DNA of 64,000 bases from an uncultured Clostridia bacterium (GCA_944342025.1 CALVMD010000003.1:62001-126000), one strand, 5' to 3'; positions 25,224-34,647 are shown, counted from the stretch's first letter. Notes: a model not told the origin generated them from the letters alone. Numbers and translations are program-made.

Positions 25224-25655
25224 ATGAAAAATGAATTGACGAACAGGAACGGATTTTATCCCGATTACGATTTCTTTGACGAAGCGATGCACGACTTTTT
25301 CCCGTCTTTTTACGGCAGGGGGCATCATCAGAAGTATATGCGCACCGATATCAAAGAGACGGACGATTCTTATGTAATGGAAGTGGAGCTGCCCGGTTTG
25401 GATAAGAAGGATATTCACATCGATCTCAAAGACGGGTACCTCAATATTTCCGCCGCCAAGAGCGAAAAGAGCGAAGAGGACAAGAAACACAACTATATCC
25501 ACCGCGAACGCAGTTTCTCCTGCCAGAGGAGCTATTATGTCGGCGACATCCGGAAAGAGGATATCAGGGCGAAGTACGAAAACGGCATGCTGAACGTGAC
25601 GATCCCCAAAGAGACGCCGAAGAAGATCGAGGACCATAAGATCGAGATCGAGTAA
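25224..25655 (+). CDS. Hsp20/alpha-crystallin small heat shock protein
   Basis: 143 residues. The alpha-crystallin domain covers about 40-140 (TDIKETDDSYVMEVELPGLDKKDIHIDLKDGYLNISA) and includes the conserved A-x-x-x-n-G-x-L motif as AKYENGMLNVTIPK. It is an ATP-independent holdase that binds unfolding proteins in the cytoplasm. The start at 25224 is set by AAGGAG ten bases before it. An upstream in-frame ATG overlaps the CIRCE operator. Controlled by heat shock through CIRCE. Confidence 0.95.
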   Translation: MKNELTNRNGFYPDYDFFDEAMHDFFPSFYGRGHHQKYMRTDIKETDDSYVMEVELPGLDKKDIHIDLKDGYLNISAAKSEKSEEDKKHNYIHRERSFSCQRSYYVGDIRKEDIRAKYENGMLNVTIPKETPKKIEDHKIEIE

Positions 25656-25665
25656 TTTTATCTGT

Positions 25666-25694
25666 CAAGGGGCGGGTTTTCCCGCCCCTTTTTT
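25666..25694 (+). terminator. Terminator of hsp20
   Basis: AAGGGGCGGG-TTTT-CCCGCCCCTT followed by T-run. Confidence 0.9.
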
Positions 25695-25865
25695 ATGCGG
25701 CGGCAAGGCATAATTCTGTGTGCTATGCCTTTAAGCTATGCTTTACGATAAAAAATAAGTATTTGTAAATATTAGACACGGCGCGCCGCGGCATGTTATA
25801 ATAATAAAAAATTTACAAGAGAAAACAGCTGCGGGCGGTTGCCGCGCGGGAAGGAGATTTGCCGG

Positions 25866-26717
25866 ATGGAGTTGATCGAAAATAAAAGATTCGGAAACGA
25901 GAGAGATTTATACGGTTCGCGCGAACTGATCGTGCGGAAGTGCCGTTTCGAAGGCCCCGAGGACGGCGAGTCTGCCCTCAAAGAGAGCCGCGACATCATA
26001 GCGGAAGATTGCTTTATGGATCTCCGTTATCCGTTTTGGCATGTACATAATATAAAGATCAAGGGCGGGGAGATGACGAAAAATTGCCGTGCCGCCCTGT
26101 GGTACGATACCGACGTCGTCATAGAAGACTGCAAAATGAACGGTATCAAAGCCCTGCGCGAGTGCGGCAACATCGTTCTCGACAGGGTCAGCGCCGATTC
26201 GCCCGAATTCGGTTGGAAATGCGATCATATCTTGATAAAAGGCGGGCAGATCGCGTCCGAATATGCGTTTTTGGAGAGCAAAGACATCAACATCGACGGT
26301 TTGCATTTTTCGGGTAAGTATTCTTTTCAGTATACGAAAGACGTAAATATCTGCAACGCGCGGATGGATACGAAAGATGCTTTCTGGCACGCGAAAAATG
26401 TCACCGTGACGGACAGCGTTTTGAACGGGGAATATCTCGCCTGGTATTCGGACGGGCTTACGCTCATCCGCTGCCACATCAAGGGCACGCAGCCGTTCTG
26501 TTACTGCAAGGATCTGAAACTTATCGACTGCACGATGGAGGACTGCGACCTTGCATTCGAATACAGCGATGTCAGGGCGGACGTGAAGAGTCATATCGTA
26601 TCCGTCAAAAATCCGCATAAGGGGCTGATCGAGGCAGACAGCATCGGCGAAGTGATCCTGACCGAAGACAGCGTCTATCCCGCCGAAGCGAAGATCATAC
26701 AGAGAAAAGGTGTGTGA
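25866..26717 (+). CDS. DUF3737 family protein (right-handed parallel beta-helix)
   Basis: 283 residues. It consists of successive strand-turn rungs of about 20 residues with recurring patterns (FWHVHNIKIKGG, ALWYDTDVVIEDC, FQYTKDVNICNA, FWHAKNVTVTDS, FCYCKDLKLIDC), diagnostic of the DUF3737 beta-helix. There is no signal peptide, so it is cytoplasmic. Function is not established for this family. AAGGAG precedes the ATG. A TATAAT at about 25796 is the probable -10. Monocistronic. Confidence 0.9.
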   Translation: MELIENKRFGNERDLYGSRELIVRKCRFEGPEDGESALKESRDIIAEDCFMDLRYPFWHVHNIKIKGGEMTKNCRAALWYDTDVVIEDCKMNGIKALRECGNIVLDRVSADSPEFGWKCDHILIKGGQIASEYAFLESKDINIDGLHFSGKYSFQYTKDVNICNARMDTKDAFWHAKNVTVTDSVLNGEYLAWYSDGLTLIRCHIKGTQPFCYCKDLKLIDCTMEDCDLAFEYSDVRADVKSHIVSVKNPHKGLIEADSIGEVILTEDSVYPAEAKIIQRKGV

Positions 26718-26829
26718 ACAGTTCATAGAAAATGCCTGCGTATTTGACAATGCGCGGGCGTTTTTGGCTTTATAGCGTTTCGCCGAAAGAAAATTTCTTG
26801 CCGATTCCGACGAAAAATCCGTACAACCG

Positions 26830-26858
26830 TTGACAGTTTTCCGAAAATATGATAATCT
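26830..26858 (+). promoter_or_regulatory. Promoter of the LacI-family regulator gene
   Basis: TTGACA (26830-26835), 17-nt spacer, TAATCT (26853-26858). Confidence 0.65.
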
Positions 26859-26887
26859 ATATGTTAGAGGAACGATAATTTAAATGG

Positions 26888-26922
26888 CGGAAAAGCGCCG
26901 CCATATGGGCGGCGCTTTTCCG
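26888..26922 (+). promoter_or_regulatory. Perfect 15-bp leader hairpin before the LacI-family gene
   Basis: CGGAAAAGCGCCGCC (26888-26902), five-base loop, GGCGGCGCTTTTCCG (26908-26922). It ends four bases before the GCGGAGG ribosome binding site and is not followed by a T-run, so it is more likely a translational or stability element than a terminator. Confidence 0.7.
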
Positions 26923-26935
26923 TTGCGGAGGATTT

Positions 26936-27946
26936 ATGGCAGAGGGAAAAAAGAAGATCACCTTGCGGGATATTGCGGAAAAAACGGGGCTTTCGGTCAA
27001 TACGGTTTCGCGTGTGCTGAATAAAAAGCCGTATTACACGAAAGAAGTGGAGGAGAAAGTCAACGCTGCCTGCAAAGAGCTGGGGTATATCGTCGATATG
27101 AACGCGTCGGGGCTGCGCAGCGGTTCCACCAAGACGGTCGCGATCCTGTACGATGATCTGATCAATCCCTATTATTCGTATACGACGGATATTATATCCA
27201 AAAGGTTGGAAGAAAAAGGGTATAATTGCATCATGTTCTCCAATAACGACCGCTCGCCGTACGTCGATTATGAACTCATGCGCAGTGTGATGGCAAGAAA
27301 GCCGGACGGGATCCTCTCTTATTTAGAGCCTGCGGCGGATATGGTGGACTTTATCAAAAATTCAGAGATCCCGTTCATCATTTTCGGTCGTGACGGCACG
27401 CAGTACGGCATGACGGGGCTTTCCGTCGACGAAGTTTACGGCGGACGGCTGGCCGGGGAGCACCTTCTTGAGTGCGGTTATCGGAACATCGCCTATGTGG
27501 GAAGCTGGCACGACGTGAAAGTTTGCCTGGATCGGCAAAACGGGCTCGAACAGGCACTTGCAGAGAAAGGGTTGTCGCTTGCGCCCGATCATGTATTTTA
27601 CATCCGCGAGCAGGATTTCGGGCAAATGGTGGACAAACTGTTGGAAGACAACGTGGACGGTATCCTGTGTTTCAACGACATGATCGCCTTTTTGCTTACG
27701 GAAGCGCTGATCGAGCGCGGAAAGCATGCGGGGGAAGATTACGGGATCGTAGGATTCGACAATATTCAGCAAATGATGCGTATGCCGCGCTTTTTGACAA
27801 CGGTCGACGCGGGCAGTCATGAATTTGCAGAGGAGGGTGCGGATATGATGCTCGATCTTCTGTCCGGAGCGGAAGAAGAACGCGAACCGTTCCGCAATAC
27901 GCACAAATCTTTCCTCGTGAAGGGCAGGTCTACGAGAGAGATCTGA
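26936..27946 (+). CDS. LacI-family transcriptional regulator
   Basis: 336 residues. The N-terminal helix-turn-helix and hinge are TLRDIAEKTGLSVNTVSRVLNKKPYYTKE. A periplasmic-binding-protein-like effector domain follows (TKTVAILYDDLINPYYSY, GILSYLEPA, YGIVGFDNIQQMMRMPRFLTTVD). It is expected to bind a sugar-like effector and repress or activate a sugar operon. No sugar genes are adjacent, so the target is unknown and autoregulation is possible. Terminated by a hairpin shared with the convergent WYL gene. Confidence 0.93.
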   Translation: MAEGKKKITLRDIAEKTGLSVNTVSRVLNKKPYYTKEVEEKVNAACKELGYIVDMNASGLRSGSTKTVAILYDDLINPYYSYTTDIISKRLEEKGYNCIMFSNNDRSPYVDYELMRSVMARKPDGILSYLEPAADMVDFIKNSEIPFIIFGRDGTQYGMTGLSVDEVYGGRLAGEHLLECGYRNIAYVGSWHDVKVCLDRQNGLEQALAEKGLSLAPDHVFYIREQDFGQMVDKLLEDNVDGILCFNDMIAFLLTEALIERGKHAGEDYGIVGFDNIQQMMRMPRFLTTVDAGSHEFAEEGADMMLDLLSGAEEEREPFRNTHKSFLVKGRSTREI

Positions 27947-27981
27947 TGTATGTAAAGACGGTTTCAAACCATAGGATCGAT

Positions 27982-28014
27982 AAAAACCGTGCGGGATTTT
28001 CCGCACGGTTTTTT
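27982..28014. terminator. Bidirectional terminator between LacI- and WYL-type regulator genes
   Basis: AAAAACCGTGCGG-GATTTT-CCGCACGGTTTTTT, T-runs on both strands. Confidence 0.88.
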
Positions 28015-28053
28015 CGTTTTTTTGCAGTTTTCGCGTCTTGCGCACATCGGCCG

Positions 28054-28980
28054 TTACCTGCGGTAGAGCGCGAGAAGTTTTTCTGCCCGCATCCTGACCT
28101 CTTCGGCAACACTTTCGGGCGAGACGATTCTGATCCCGTCGCCGAAGGACAGGATCTTCGAGTACAGCGGTTCGCCCGCAGGCAGGGTCGCTTCTGCGAC
28201 GATGCGGTCTCCGTGTGTCTGCACATTGTCCATCCCGATCCATTCCTCCACATCGGGCAGGGCATGTTTTTCCACATAAAACACGATGTCCGTAAGTTCC
28301 GTATTCTTAAAATCGAATTTGAGGGGAAGGTTGTCGCGGTCGATCTCGCGTCTCGCAAATATTTCGCCCGTTTTCCGCGCACTGCGGATTCGCCCGACTT
28401 TAAAAAGGCGAAAATCCGAGCGTTTGCGGCACCAGGCGTATACATACCAGATATTTTGTTTATAAACGAGCAGGTGCGGTTCTATGACGCGCCTGCTTTC
28501 GTTTCCGTTGCGGTCTATGTACAAAAGATCTAGGCATTCGTCGTTTTCCGCCGCCTCTTCCATGACTTTCAGCTTTTCCGAAAAGTCGTACGCGTCGCCC
28601 CACGTCCCGCTGTCTACGACGATCCTGCCGGATAAGGTCAGGTTTCGGCTGTCCGATTTCTGCTGTGACAGGAGTTTATTCAAAGCGTCGGCAACGGCAT
28701 CGTCATGCAGCTGTTCGTAGAGTGCTCCCAAAGCATTGATCGCCGCGGAATATTCCTCTTTTGTGAAAAAATTTTCAGGCAGCTTATAGGTGTCGGGCAG
28801 GAATATTCCGCCGTTCCTGCCGCGTATGATATCTATCGGAACACCCGATACGATCAGCTCTTCCAGATAGCGGTGTATGCTCCGCTCCGAAACGCCGCAT
28901 GCGGAGGCAAGTTCCGCCGCGCTCGTTTTTTTCTTTTTCAGAAGAGTAAACAATATTTTCAGCATCGCTTGAAATTTCAT
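28054..28980 (-). CDS. HTH-WYL transcriptional regulator
   Basis: 308 residues. N-terminal winged HTH (TSAAELASACGVSERSIHRYLEELIVSG), central WYL domain (LLVYKQNIWYVYAWCRKRSDFRLFKVGRI), then a C-terminal WCX-type extension. WYL regulators sense nucleotides or nucleic-acid-derived ligands. The neighbours give no clear target. A TGACA-N5-TGTCA palindrome just upstream, between it and a divergent small gene, could be its operator. Confidence 0.92.
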   Translation of the reverse strand: MKFQAMLKILFTLLKKKKTSAAELASACGVSERSIHRYLEELIVSGVPIDIIRGRNGGIFLPDTYKLPENFFTKEEYSAAINALGALYEQLHDDAVADALNKLLSQQKSDSRNLTLSGRIVVDSGTWGDAYDFSEKLKVMEEAAENDECLDLLYIDRNGNESRRVIEPHLLVYKQNIWYVYAWCRKRSDFRLFKVGRIRSARKTGEIFARREIDRDNLPLKFDFKNTELTDIVFYVEKHALPDVEEWIGMDNVQTHGDRIVAEATLPAGEPLYSKILSFGDGIRIVSPESVAEEVRMRAEKLLALYRR

Positions 28981-29033
28981 GGTCTATACTCCCGCAAATT
29001 TTTTTTGATTTACGAAAAATATTTTAATAAATA

Positions 29034-29048
29034 TGACAATATATGTCA
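29034..29048. promoter_or_regulatory. Palindrome in a divergent promoter region
   Basis: TGACA-ATATA-TGTCA lies between the divergent WYL-regulator gene and the small gene at 29094, in an otherwise unstructured AT-rich gap. It fits an autoregulatory operator. Confidence 0.4.
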
Positions 29049-29093
29049 ACTATTTTGCGGTATACTGTGCATGTAAAAGGGAGGACAAGTCAT

Positions 29094-29375
29094 ATGAAAA
29101 AGAATATAGCCGCGGCGATCGGTCGCCTGTTCGGAAAAAAATCAGTCTGCGTGGTACCCGCCTTGCATGCGGTGAAAGCTGCCGCGAGAAGGGACGGAGA
29201 CCGCCGGGCGGAGCCGGCTGAGTTTCCGCGTCGCTCTGCAGGTCTATTCGCGCCGCGCTCGGCTCGGCCGAGGGCGCAGACGCTCGATGAGATGATCGAG
29301 GGTCTTTCCGGTCTTCGGGGACTGAACGTGAAAGAGCGCGAAGAAGCATGGGCGGACGATCGGTTCGGAGCATAA
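29094..29375 (+). CDS. Small Arg/Ala-rich protein of unknown function
   Basis: 93 residues, not recognised. It starts MKKNIAAAIGRLFGKK, is rich in Arg/Ala/Pro in the middle, and ends with a helix-like TLDEMIEGLSGLRGLNVKEREEAW. GGGAGG is well placed before the ATG and TATACT upstream could be a -10. The composition is unusual, and a chance frame in GC-rich DNA is possible. It is divergent from the WYL regulator, which might control it. Confidence 0.4.
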   Translation: MKKNIAAAIGRLFGKKSVCVVPALHAVKAAARRDGDRRAEPAEFPRRSAGLFAPRSARPRAQTLDEMIEGLSGLRGLNVKEREEAWADDRFGA

Positions 29376-29429
29376 CGGAAATTTATCTGAAATATAAGTT
29401 TTACGAATATCAGAAATTCTTCTCAGTGA

Positions 29430-30830
<1,401 letters not shown>

Positions 30831-30882
30831 TCGCACATAAAATTAACGGTACGCGGAAAAGAAAATTTCCTCATGCTATAAG

Positions 30883-30922
30883 CGGGCAGGACGGGAGAAT
30901 CCGTTCTGCCCGTATTTTGTTT
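30883..30922 (+). terminator. Terminator of gdhA
   Basis: CGGGCAGGACGG-GAGAAT-CCGTTCTGCCCG with following T-rich tract. Confidence 0.82.
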
Positions 30923-30924
30923 AT

Positions 30925-30956
30925 AAAAAACGTGCGGCGTTTCAAACGCCGCACGT
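30925..30956 (-). terminator. Terminator of the perR-rbr-flavoredoxin operon
   Basis: ACGTGCGGCGTTT/AAACGCCGCACGT stem with six T on the minus strand, back to back with the gdhA terminator. Confidence 0.9.
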
Positions 30957-30962
30957 CAGGGA

Positions 30963-31595
30963 TCATAATTTTCTGAATGCAGATTTTGGCTGTCCGCAGA
31001 TCGGGCAGGTCCACGTTTCGGGCAGCTGCTCGAAGGGGACATTGCCGCTGTAAACATGCCCGCAGACGGTGCAGATGAATTCACCTTTCGGGGCGTCTTC
31101 GGCAAGATAAGTCGGGGAATTTTTTGCGGTTTTGCCTTTTATGACCTTATGATAGTATGCATAGGTCATGGGCGGATTGTCGCTCAAAACGTCCGCGCCG
31201 ATGACTTCTCCCAAAAACACCGTGTGCGTGGGAGAATCCATCGTATCGATTACCTTGCAGGCGATGTAAGCGCAGCTGTCCGTCACGACGGGCAGAGCAT
31301 CCTTTACGGCATAAGGGACATCGGAAAATTTGTCGAAGTCTTTTCCCGAACGGAATCCGAACGTGCCGATGATCTGCGGATCGCTGTTTTCGGCGAGGAT
31401 CGAGATCGCAAAATGCCCGCAGTCGGCGATGCATTTGTTCGTGTAGTTGTCTTTATTGATGCTGACCATGACGGTGGCAGGGGAAGAGGTGATCTGCGCA
31501 GCGCAGTTCGCCGTGCAGCCCGTCGGCCTGCCGTTGTCCCATGTCGAGACGATATATACGCCGTACGACATCGAATGAAATGCTTTGGGATTCAT
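30963..31595 (-). CDS. Flavin reductase-rubredoxin fusion (flavoredoxin-like)
   Basis: 210 residues. The first 165 or so form an FMN-binding split-barrel flavin reductase domain (SYGVYIVSTWDNGRPTGCTANCAAQITSSP, VSINKDNYTNKCI). The last 40 form a rubredoxin-like iron site (CTVCGHVYSGN ... WTCPICGQPKSAF). It probably passes electrons from NAD(P)H or a partner through FMN to the iron centre and on to rubrerythrin, encoded just upstream. The start MNPKAFHSMSYG is preferred because GAGGTG sits four bases before it. Confidence 0.88.
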   Translation of the reverse strand: MNPKAFHSMSYGVYIVSTWDNGRPTGCTANCAAQITSSPATVMVSINKDNYTNKCIADCGHFAISILAENSDPQIIGTFGFRSGKDFDKFSDVPYAVKDALPVVTDSCAYIACKVIDTMDSPTHTVFLGEVIGADVLSDNPPMTYAYYHKVIKGKTAKNSPTYLAEDAPKGEFICTVCGHVYSGNVPFEQLPETWTCPICGQPKSAFRKL

Positions 31596-31656
31596 AAAAC
31601 ACCTCGGTTCATACAATTTGTTTTGTCAGCGCAAAACAAAATTTGTGAACAGTTTT

Positions 31657-32202
31657 TTAATAGTTTTCCGCCTTCAGTTGGAAATATGCCTTGGGATGAG
31701 AGCAGACCGGACAGATCTCGGGCGCTTTTTTGCCGATCACGATATGTCCGCAGTTCGAACACTGCCAGATGCAGTCTTCGTCGCGCGAGAAGACAAGGCC
31801 GTTTTTCACGTTGTCGAGGAGTGCGAGGTATCTCTTTTCGTGTTCTTTTTCGATCTCGCCGACTTTTTCAAAGAGGAAAGCGATGTGGTCGAAACCTTCT
31901 TCCTTCGCCTCTTTTGCGAACGTGGCGTACATATCCGTCCATTCGTAATTTTCGCCCGCCGCCGCATCGATCAGGTTTTCTTCCGTGGAAGGAACGTCTC
32001 CGCCGTGCAGGAGCTTGAACCAGATCTTGGCGTGCTCTTTCTCGTTGTTGGCAGTCTCTTCGAACAGCGCAGCGATCTGTACAAATCCGTCTTTTTTTGC
32101 TTTGCTGGCATAATAAGTGTATTTGTTCCTTGCCTGAGATTCTCCCGCAAAAGCAGTTTGCAGGTTCTGTTCCGTTTTGGTGCCTTTGAGTTCTTTAGCC
32201 AT
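31657..32202 (-). CDS. rbr: Rubrerythrin
   Basis: 181 residues. The ferritin-like diiron domain carries the E-x-x-H ligand pairs ([37 protein letters not shown]). The C-terminal rubredoxin domain carries two CxxC pairs ([20 protein letters not shown]). It is a peroxide reductase of anaerobes. It lies 26 bases after perR and 61 bases before its likely electron donor, forming a peroxide-response operon. Confidence 0.96.
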   Translation of the reverse strand: MAKELKGTKTEQNLQTAFAGESQARNKYTYYASKAKKDGFVQIAALFEETANNEKEHAKIWFKLLHGGDVPSTEENLIDAAAGENYEWTDMYATFAKEAKEEGFDHIAFLFEKVGEIEKEHEKRYLALLDNVKNGLVFSRDEDCIWQCSNCGHIVIGKKAPEICPVCSHPKAYFQLKAENY

Positions 32203-32228
32203 TGCTTTTACCTCCGATCATAATTTGA

Positions 32229-32603
32229 TTATATTTTGCAGTCGGGACAGAGCCCGATCAGCTCGACGTTTACGGATTCCACTTCGAATCCGTCCGTTGC
32301 CCCCGATAGGGCGACGCGTGCCGCCGCGTCGGGTGCGTCAAAGATCCTGCCGCATTTGCGGCATCGCATGTGATAATGTTCGTCCGTTCTCAGGTCGTAT
32401 CGGTCTGCCCCTTCGCCCACGCAAACTTTTTTGATTTCACCCATTTCCGACAGCAGGTTCAGGTTGCGGTACACGGTCGCTTTGCTGATGTGAGGATGAT
32501 TTTCTGCAATGCGGGAATAGATCTGTTCCGCATCGGGGTGCCCGCACATCGAGCGCACCGTGTCCAATATGAGCTTGCGTTGGATGGTATTTCTTGTACT
32601 CAT
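32229..32603 (-). CDS. perR: Fur-family regulator, PerR-like
   Basis: 124 residues. Winged helix with KATVYRNLNLLSEMGEIKKV. The regulatory site shows DRYD followed by DEHYHMRC, matching the Asp and HxH of PerR. Structural zinc cysteines are in RCRKCG and CPDC. It is expected to sense peroxide through iron-catalysed oxidation and to repress its own operon with rubrerythrin. Zinc- or iron-sensing Fur/Zur is less likely given the rbr linkage. Confidence 0.88.
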   Translation of the reverse strand: MSTRNTIQRKLILDTVRSMCGHPDAEQIYSRIAENHPHISKATVYRNLNLLSEMGEIKKVCVGEGADRYDLRTDEHYHMRCRKCGRIFDAPDAAARVALSGATDGFEVESVNVELIGLCPDCKI

Positions 32604-32620
32604 ATTTATAATTTCTCTCT

Positions 32621-32639
32621 ATTGATAACGATTATCAAT
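32621..32639 (-). promoter_or_regulatory. Fur/PerR-type operator
   Basis: ATTGATAA-CGA-TTATCAAT, a perfect eight-base inverted repeat overlapping the expected transcription start of perR. Confidence 0.75.
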
Positions 32640-32642
32640 TAT

Positions 32643-32670
32643 ATTATATCACAAAATTGATCATTGTCAA
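32643..32670 (-). promoter_or_regulatory. Promoter of the perR-rbr operon
   Basis: Minus-strand TTGACA (32665-32670), 16-nt spacer, TATAAT (32643-32648). The operator at 32621-32639 covers the start point, consistent with autorepression. Confidence 0.75.
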
Positions 32671-32697
32671 GGTTTCGGCGAAAAATTTTCAGAAATC

Positions 32698-32726
32698 TTG
32701 ACAAGAAGGGAGCTCTGTTTTATAAT
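32698..32726 (+). promoter_or_regulatory. Promoter of the ATC-hydrolase-family gene
   Basis: TTGACA (32698-32703), 17-nt spacer, TATAAT (32721-32726), divergent from the perR promoter. Confidence 0.75.
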
Positions 32727-32772
32727 AGATTTATATTCAGAGCAACATGCGGCGATCTGAGCGGAGGCGGAA

Positions 32773-33396
32773 ATGACGTACGACAAGACAGAATTGAATT
32801 TTTTACAGCGCGATTGTGAAATGCAGTTCGGAGAGAAAGACGGAGGAAGGATTTTTCGCCGCGCGTCCAAGCTGTATGCGGAACTTGTTGTCACGACCGA
32901 CTATAAAAACGATGCCGCGCTGCAAAAACAGCTGAAAGGCCTCGTTTATCCCGTGATCGCATACTATAAGACCCTTCTTGCGGAAGGGTATAGAGAACCG
33001 AATGCTTTGGGCCTTGTCCGCCGAGAAACGGAGAAAGCTGCAAAAAACTGCGGAGAGATCCTGGACGCACAAACGCGGCGCTTCTTTCCGTTTCACGCAT
33101 TTAAACGCAATATCAAAAAGTTCATGGCTTCGAAATTTCCGTCGGCGGATTGGGTCTGCACGGAACCGAAGGCAAAGATCGGAAGTGTATCTTTCCAGAT
33201 TAAAGAATGTTTGTATTATAAGATCGTTCACAAATTCGGCTGCCCGGAGCTGTGCCCGGTGTTCTGCGAGTACGAGAGCATCGCTTTCCGCGGGCTGAGC
33301 CCCAAAACTGTCTGTGAGAGGAACGGAGAACTGGCAACCGGGCACGAGGTGTGCACGTTTGTGTTCAGAAAAGGAAGATCCGAAACGAAAAAATAA
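32773..33396 (+). CDS. L-2-amino-thiazoline-4-carboxylic acid hydrolase family protein
   Basis: 207 residues. The C-terminal half shows the family pattern of a cysteine-containing active region (CPVFCEYESIAFRGLSPKTVCERNGELATGHEVCTFVF), in which an early Cys and a late GHEVCTF block are conserved. The N-terminal half is helical. The founding enzyme opens a thiazoline ring on the way to cysteine, but most family members in Clostridia have no tested function. It is divergent from perR, so a link to thiol or oxidative stress is conceivable but unproven. Confidence 0.75.
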   Translation: MTYDKTELNFLQRDCEMQFGEKDGGRIFRRASKLYAELVVTTDYKNDAALQKQLKGLVYPVIAYYKTLLAEGYREPNALGLVRRETEKAAKNCGEILDAQTRRFFPFHAFKRNIKKFMASKFPSADWVCTEPKAKIGSVSFQIKECLYYKIVHKFGCPELCPVFCEYESIAFRGLSPKTVCERNGELATGHEVCTFVFRKGRSETKK

Positions 33397-33400
33397 GCAA

Positions 33401-33432
33401 AAAACGAGAGGGCGGCTGTCCTCTCGTTTTTA
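33401..33432 (+). terminator. Terminator of the ATC-hydrolase-family gene
   Basis: AAAACGAGAGG stem pairs with CCTCTCGTTTT, followed by T-run. Confidence 0.85.
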
Positions 33433-33435
33433 TAT

Positions 33436-33470
33436 AACAACCTCCCGAAAGCGGTCTTTCGGGAGGTTTG
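33436..33470 (-). terminator. Terminator of fba
   Basis: AACCTCCCGAAAG/CTTTCGGGAGGTT, 13 base pairs. The T-run on the minus strand is short. Confidence 0.75.
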
Positions 33471-33481
33471 TCACAGAATTG

Positions 33482-34417
33482 TTATGCCTTGTTGTCGCTG
33501 CCGAGTACGTCGACGATCTTGTGTTTGACAAGTTCTTTGACAGCCGTCCTCGCGTCGCCGAGGTACTGACGGGGATCGAAGTGATCGGGGTGCTCGGCAA
33601 AGTGCTTGCGAACAGCCGCCGTGCAGGCCACGCGCAGGTCAGAGTCGATATTGATCTTGCAAACCGCCATCGTCGCGGCTTTTCTGAGCATGTCCTCGGG
33701 GATGCCGATCGCGTCGGGCATCTTGCCGCCGAACTGGTTGATGATCGCGACTTTGTCCTGCGGTACGGAAGAGGCGCCGTGCAGAACGATGGGGAATCCG
33801 GGCAGGCGCTTGCCGACTTCTTCGAGGATGTCGAATCTGAGCTGCGGTTTCTGACCGGGTTTGAATTTATAAGCGCCGTGGCTGGTGCCGATCGCGATCG
33901 CGAGGGAGTCGCAGCCCGTTTTCTGCGTGAATTCGAACACTTCGTCGGGATGCGTGAAGCAGGCATCTTCCGCTTTCACGTTTACGGCGTCTTCGATGCC
34001 GGCGAGCTGTCCGAGCTCTGCCTCGACGACAACGCCGCGGTCATGCGCATAGGCGACGACTTTTTTCGTGATCTCGATGTTTTCGTTGAATGCGTGATGA
34101 GACGCGTCGATCATGACGGAAGTAAATCCGTCGTCGATTGCGGATTTGCACGCTTCGAAATCAGCGCCGTGATCGAGGTGCATGACGATGGGAATATCTG
34201 TCGTTTCGACCGCTGCCTCGATGAGGTGTTTCAGGTAAACGGGGTTTGCGTATTTGCGCGCACCGGCAGAGACCTGCAGGATAAGAGGGGACCTGCATTC
34301 CTGACCCGCTTCGACGATACCCTGGATCGTCTCCATGTTGTTGACGTTGAACGCGCCGACCGCATAGCCGCCCGCATAGGCTTTTTTAAACATTTCGGTA
34401 GAAGTGACCAAAGGCAT
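33482..34417 (-). CDS. fba: Fructose-bisphosphate aldolase, class II
   Basis: 311 residues. Zinc and catalytic motifs VMHLDHGADFE, AELGQLAGIED, SLAIAIGTSHGAYKF and FPIVLHGASSVPQ are intact. It belongs to the Bacillus-type class IIB branch. It splits fructose 1,6-bisphosphate in glycolysis. Other lower-glycolysis genes (gap, pgk, tpiA, gpmI) are scattered within 18 kb. Single gene with its own promoter and terminator. Confidence 0.96.
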   Translation of the reverse strand: MPLVTSTEMFKKAYAGGYAVGAFNVNNMETIQGIVEAGQECRSPLILQVSAGARKYANPVYLKHLIEAAVETTDIPIVMHLDHGADFEACKSAIDDGFTSVMIDASHHAFNENIEITKKVVAYAHDRGVVVEAELGQLAGIEDAVNVKAEDACFTHPDEVFEFTQKTGCDSLAIAIGTSHGAYKFKPGQKPQLRFDILEEVGKRLPGFPIVLHGASSVPQDKVAIINQFGGKMPDAIGIPEDMLRKAATMAVCKINIDSDLRVACTAAVRKHFAEHPDHFDPRQYLGDARTAVKELVKHKIVDVLGSDNKA

Positions 34418-34455
34418 AGTAAGTGTCCTCCGATAAGATTTTTTTCATTGTTCTT

Positions 34456-34484
34456 ATTTTACACTAATTGCGAGTAAAAAGCAA
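34456..34484 (-). promoter_or_regulatory. Promoter of fba
   Basis: Minus-strand TTGCTT (34479-34484), 17-nt spacer, TAAAAT (34456-34461). Confidence 0.7.
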
Positions 34485-34515
34485 TATAATTTTCGAAATT
34501 GTCAGTATTTTGTCT

Positions 34516-34543
34516 TTGATTTTTTTCGGGACGGTGGTATAAT
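34516..34543 (+). promoter_or_regulatory. Promoter of the uORF and M29 aminopeptidase
   Basis: TTGATT (34516-34521), 16-nt spacer, TATAAT (34538-34543). Confidence 0.7.
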
Positions 34544-34563
34544 ATATTATTGAAAGAGAGTTT

Positions 34564-34647
34564 ATGTCTCCGTGCGTTTCTTGCTCGGGCGCGGATCCGC
34601 GTTGCGGCAGAGTGCGGCGGATTCATGCAGGAGGTTTTTTATTATGA
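34564..34647 (+). CDS. Possible 27-residue leader peptide coupled to the aminopeptidase gene
   Basis: Starts MSPCVSCSGADPRCG. It contains three cysteines and several arginines and ends in FLL. GAAAGAGAG lies three bases before its ATG, a poor but possible Shine-Dalgarno. Its TGA overlaps the aminopeptidase ATG (ATGA), the usual arrangement for translational coupling. The aminopeptidase ribosome binding site (AGGAGG) lies within its last codons. It is about 20 bases from the promoter -10, so it would be the first frame the ribosome meets. It could be a chance frame. Confidence 0.4.
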   Translation: MSPCVSCSGADPRCGRVRRIHAGGFLL

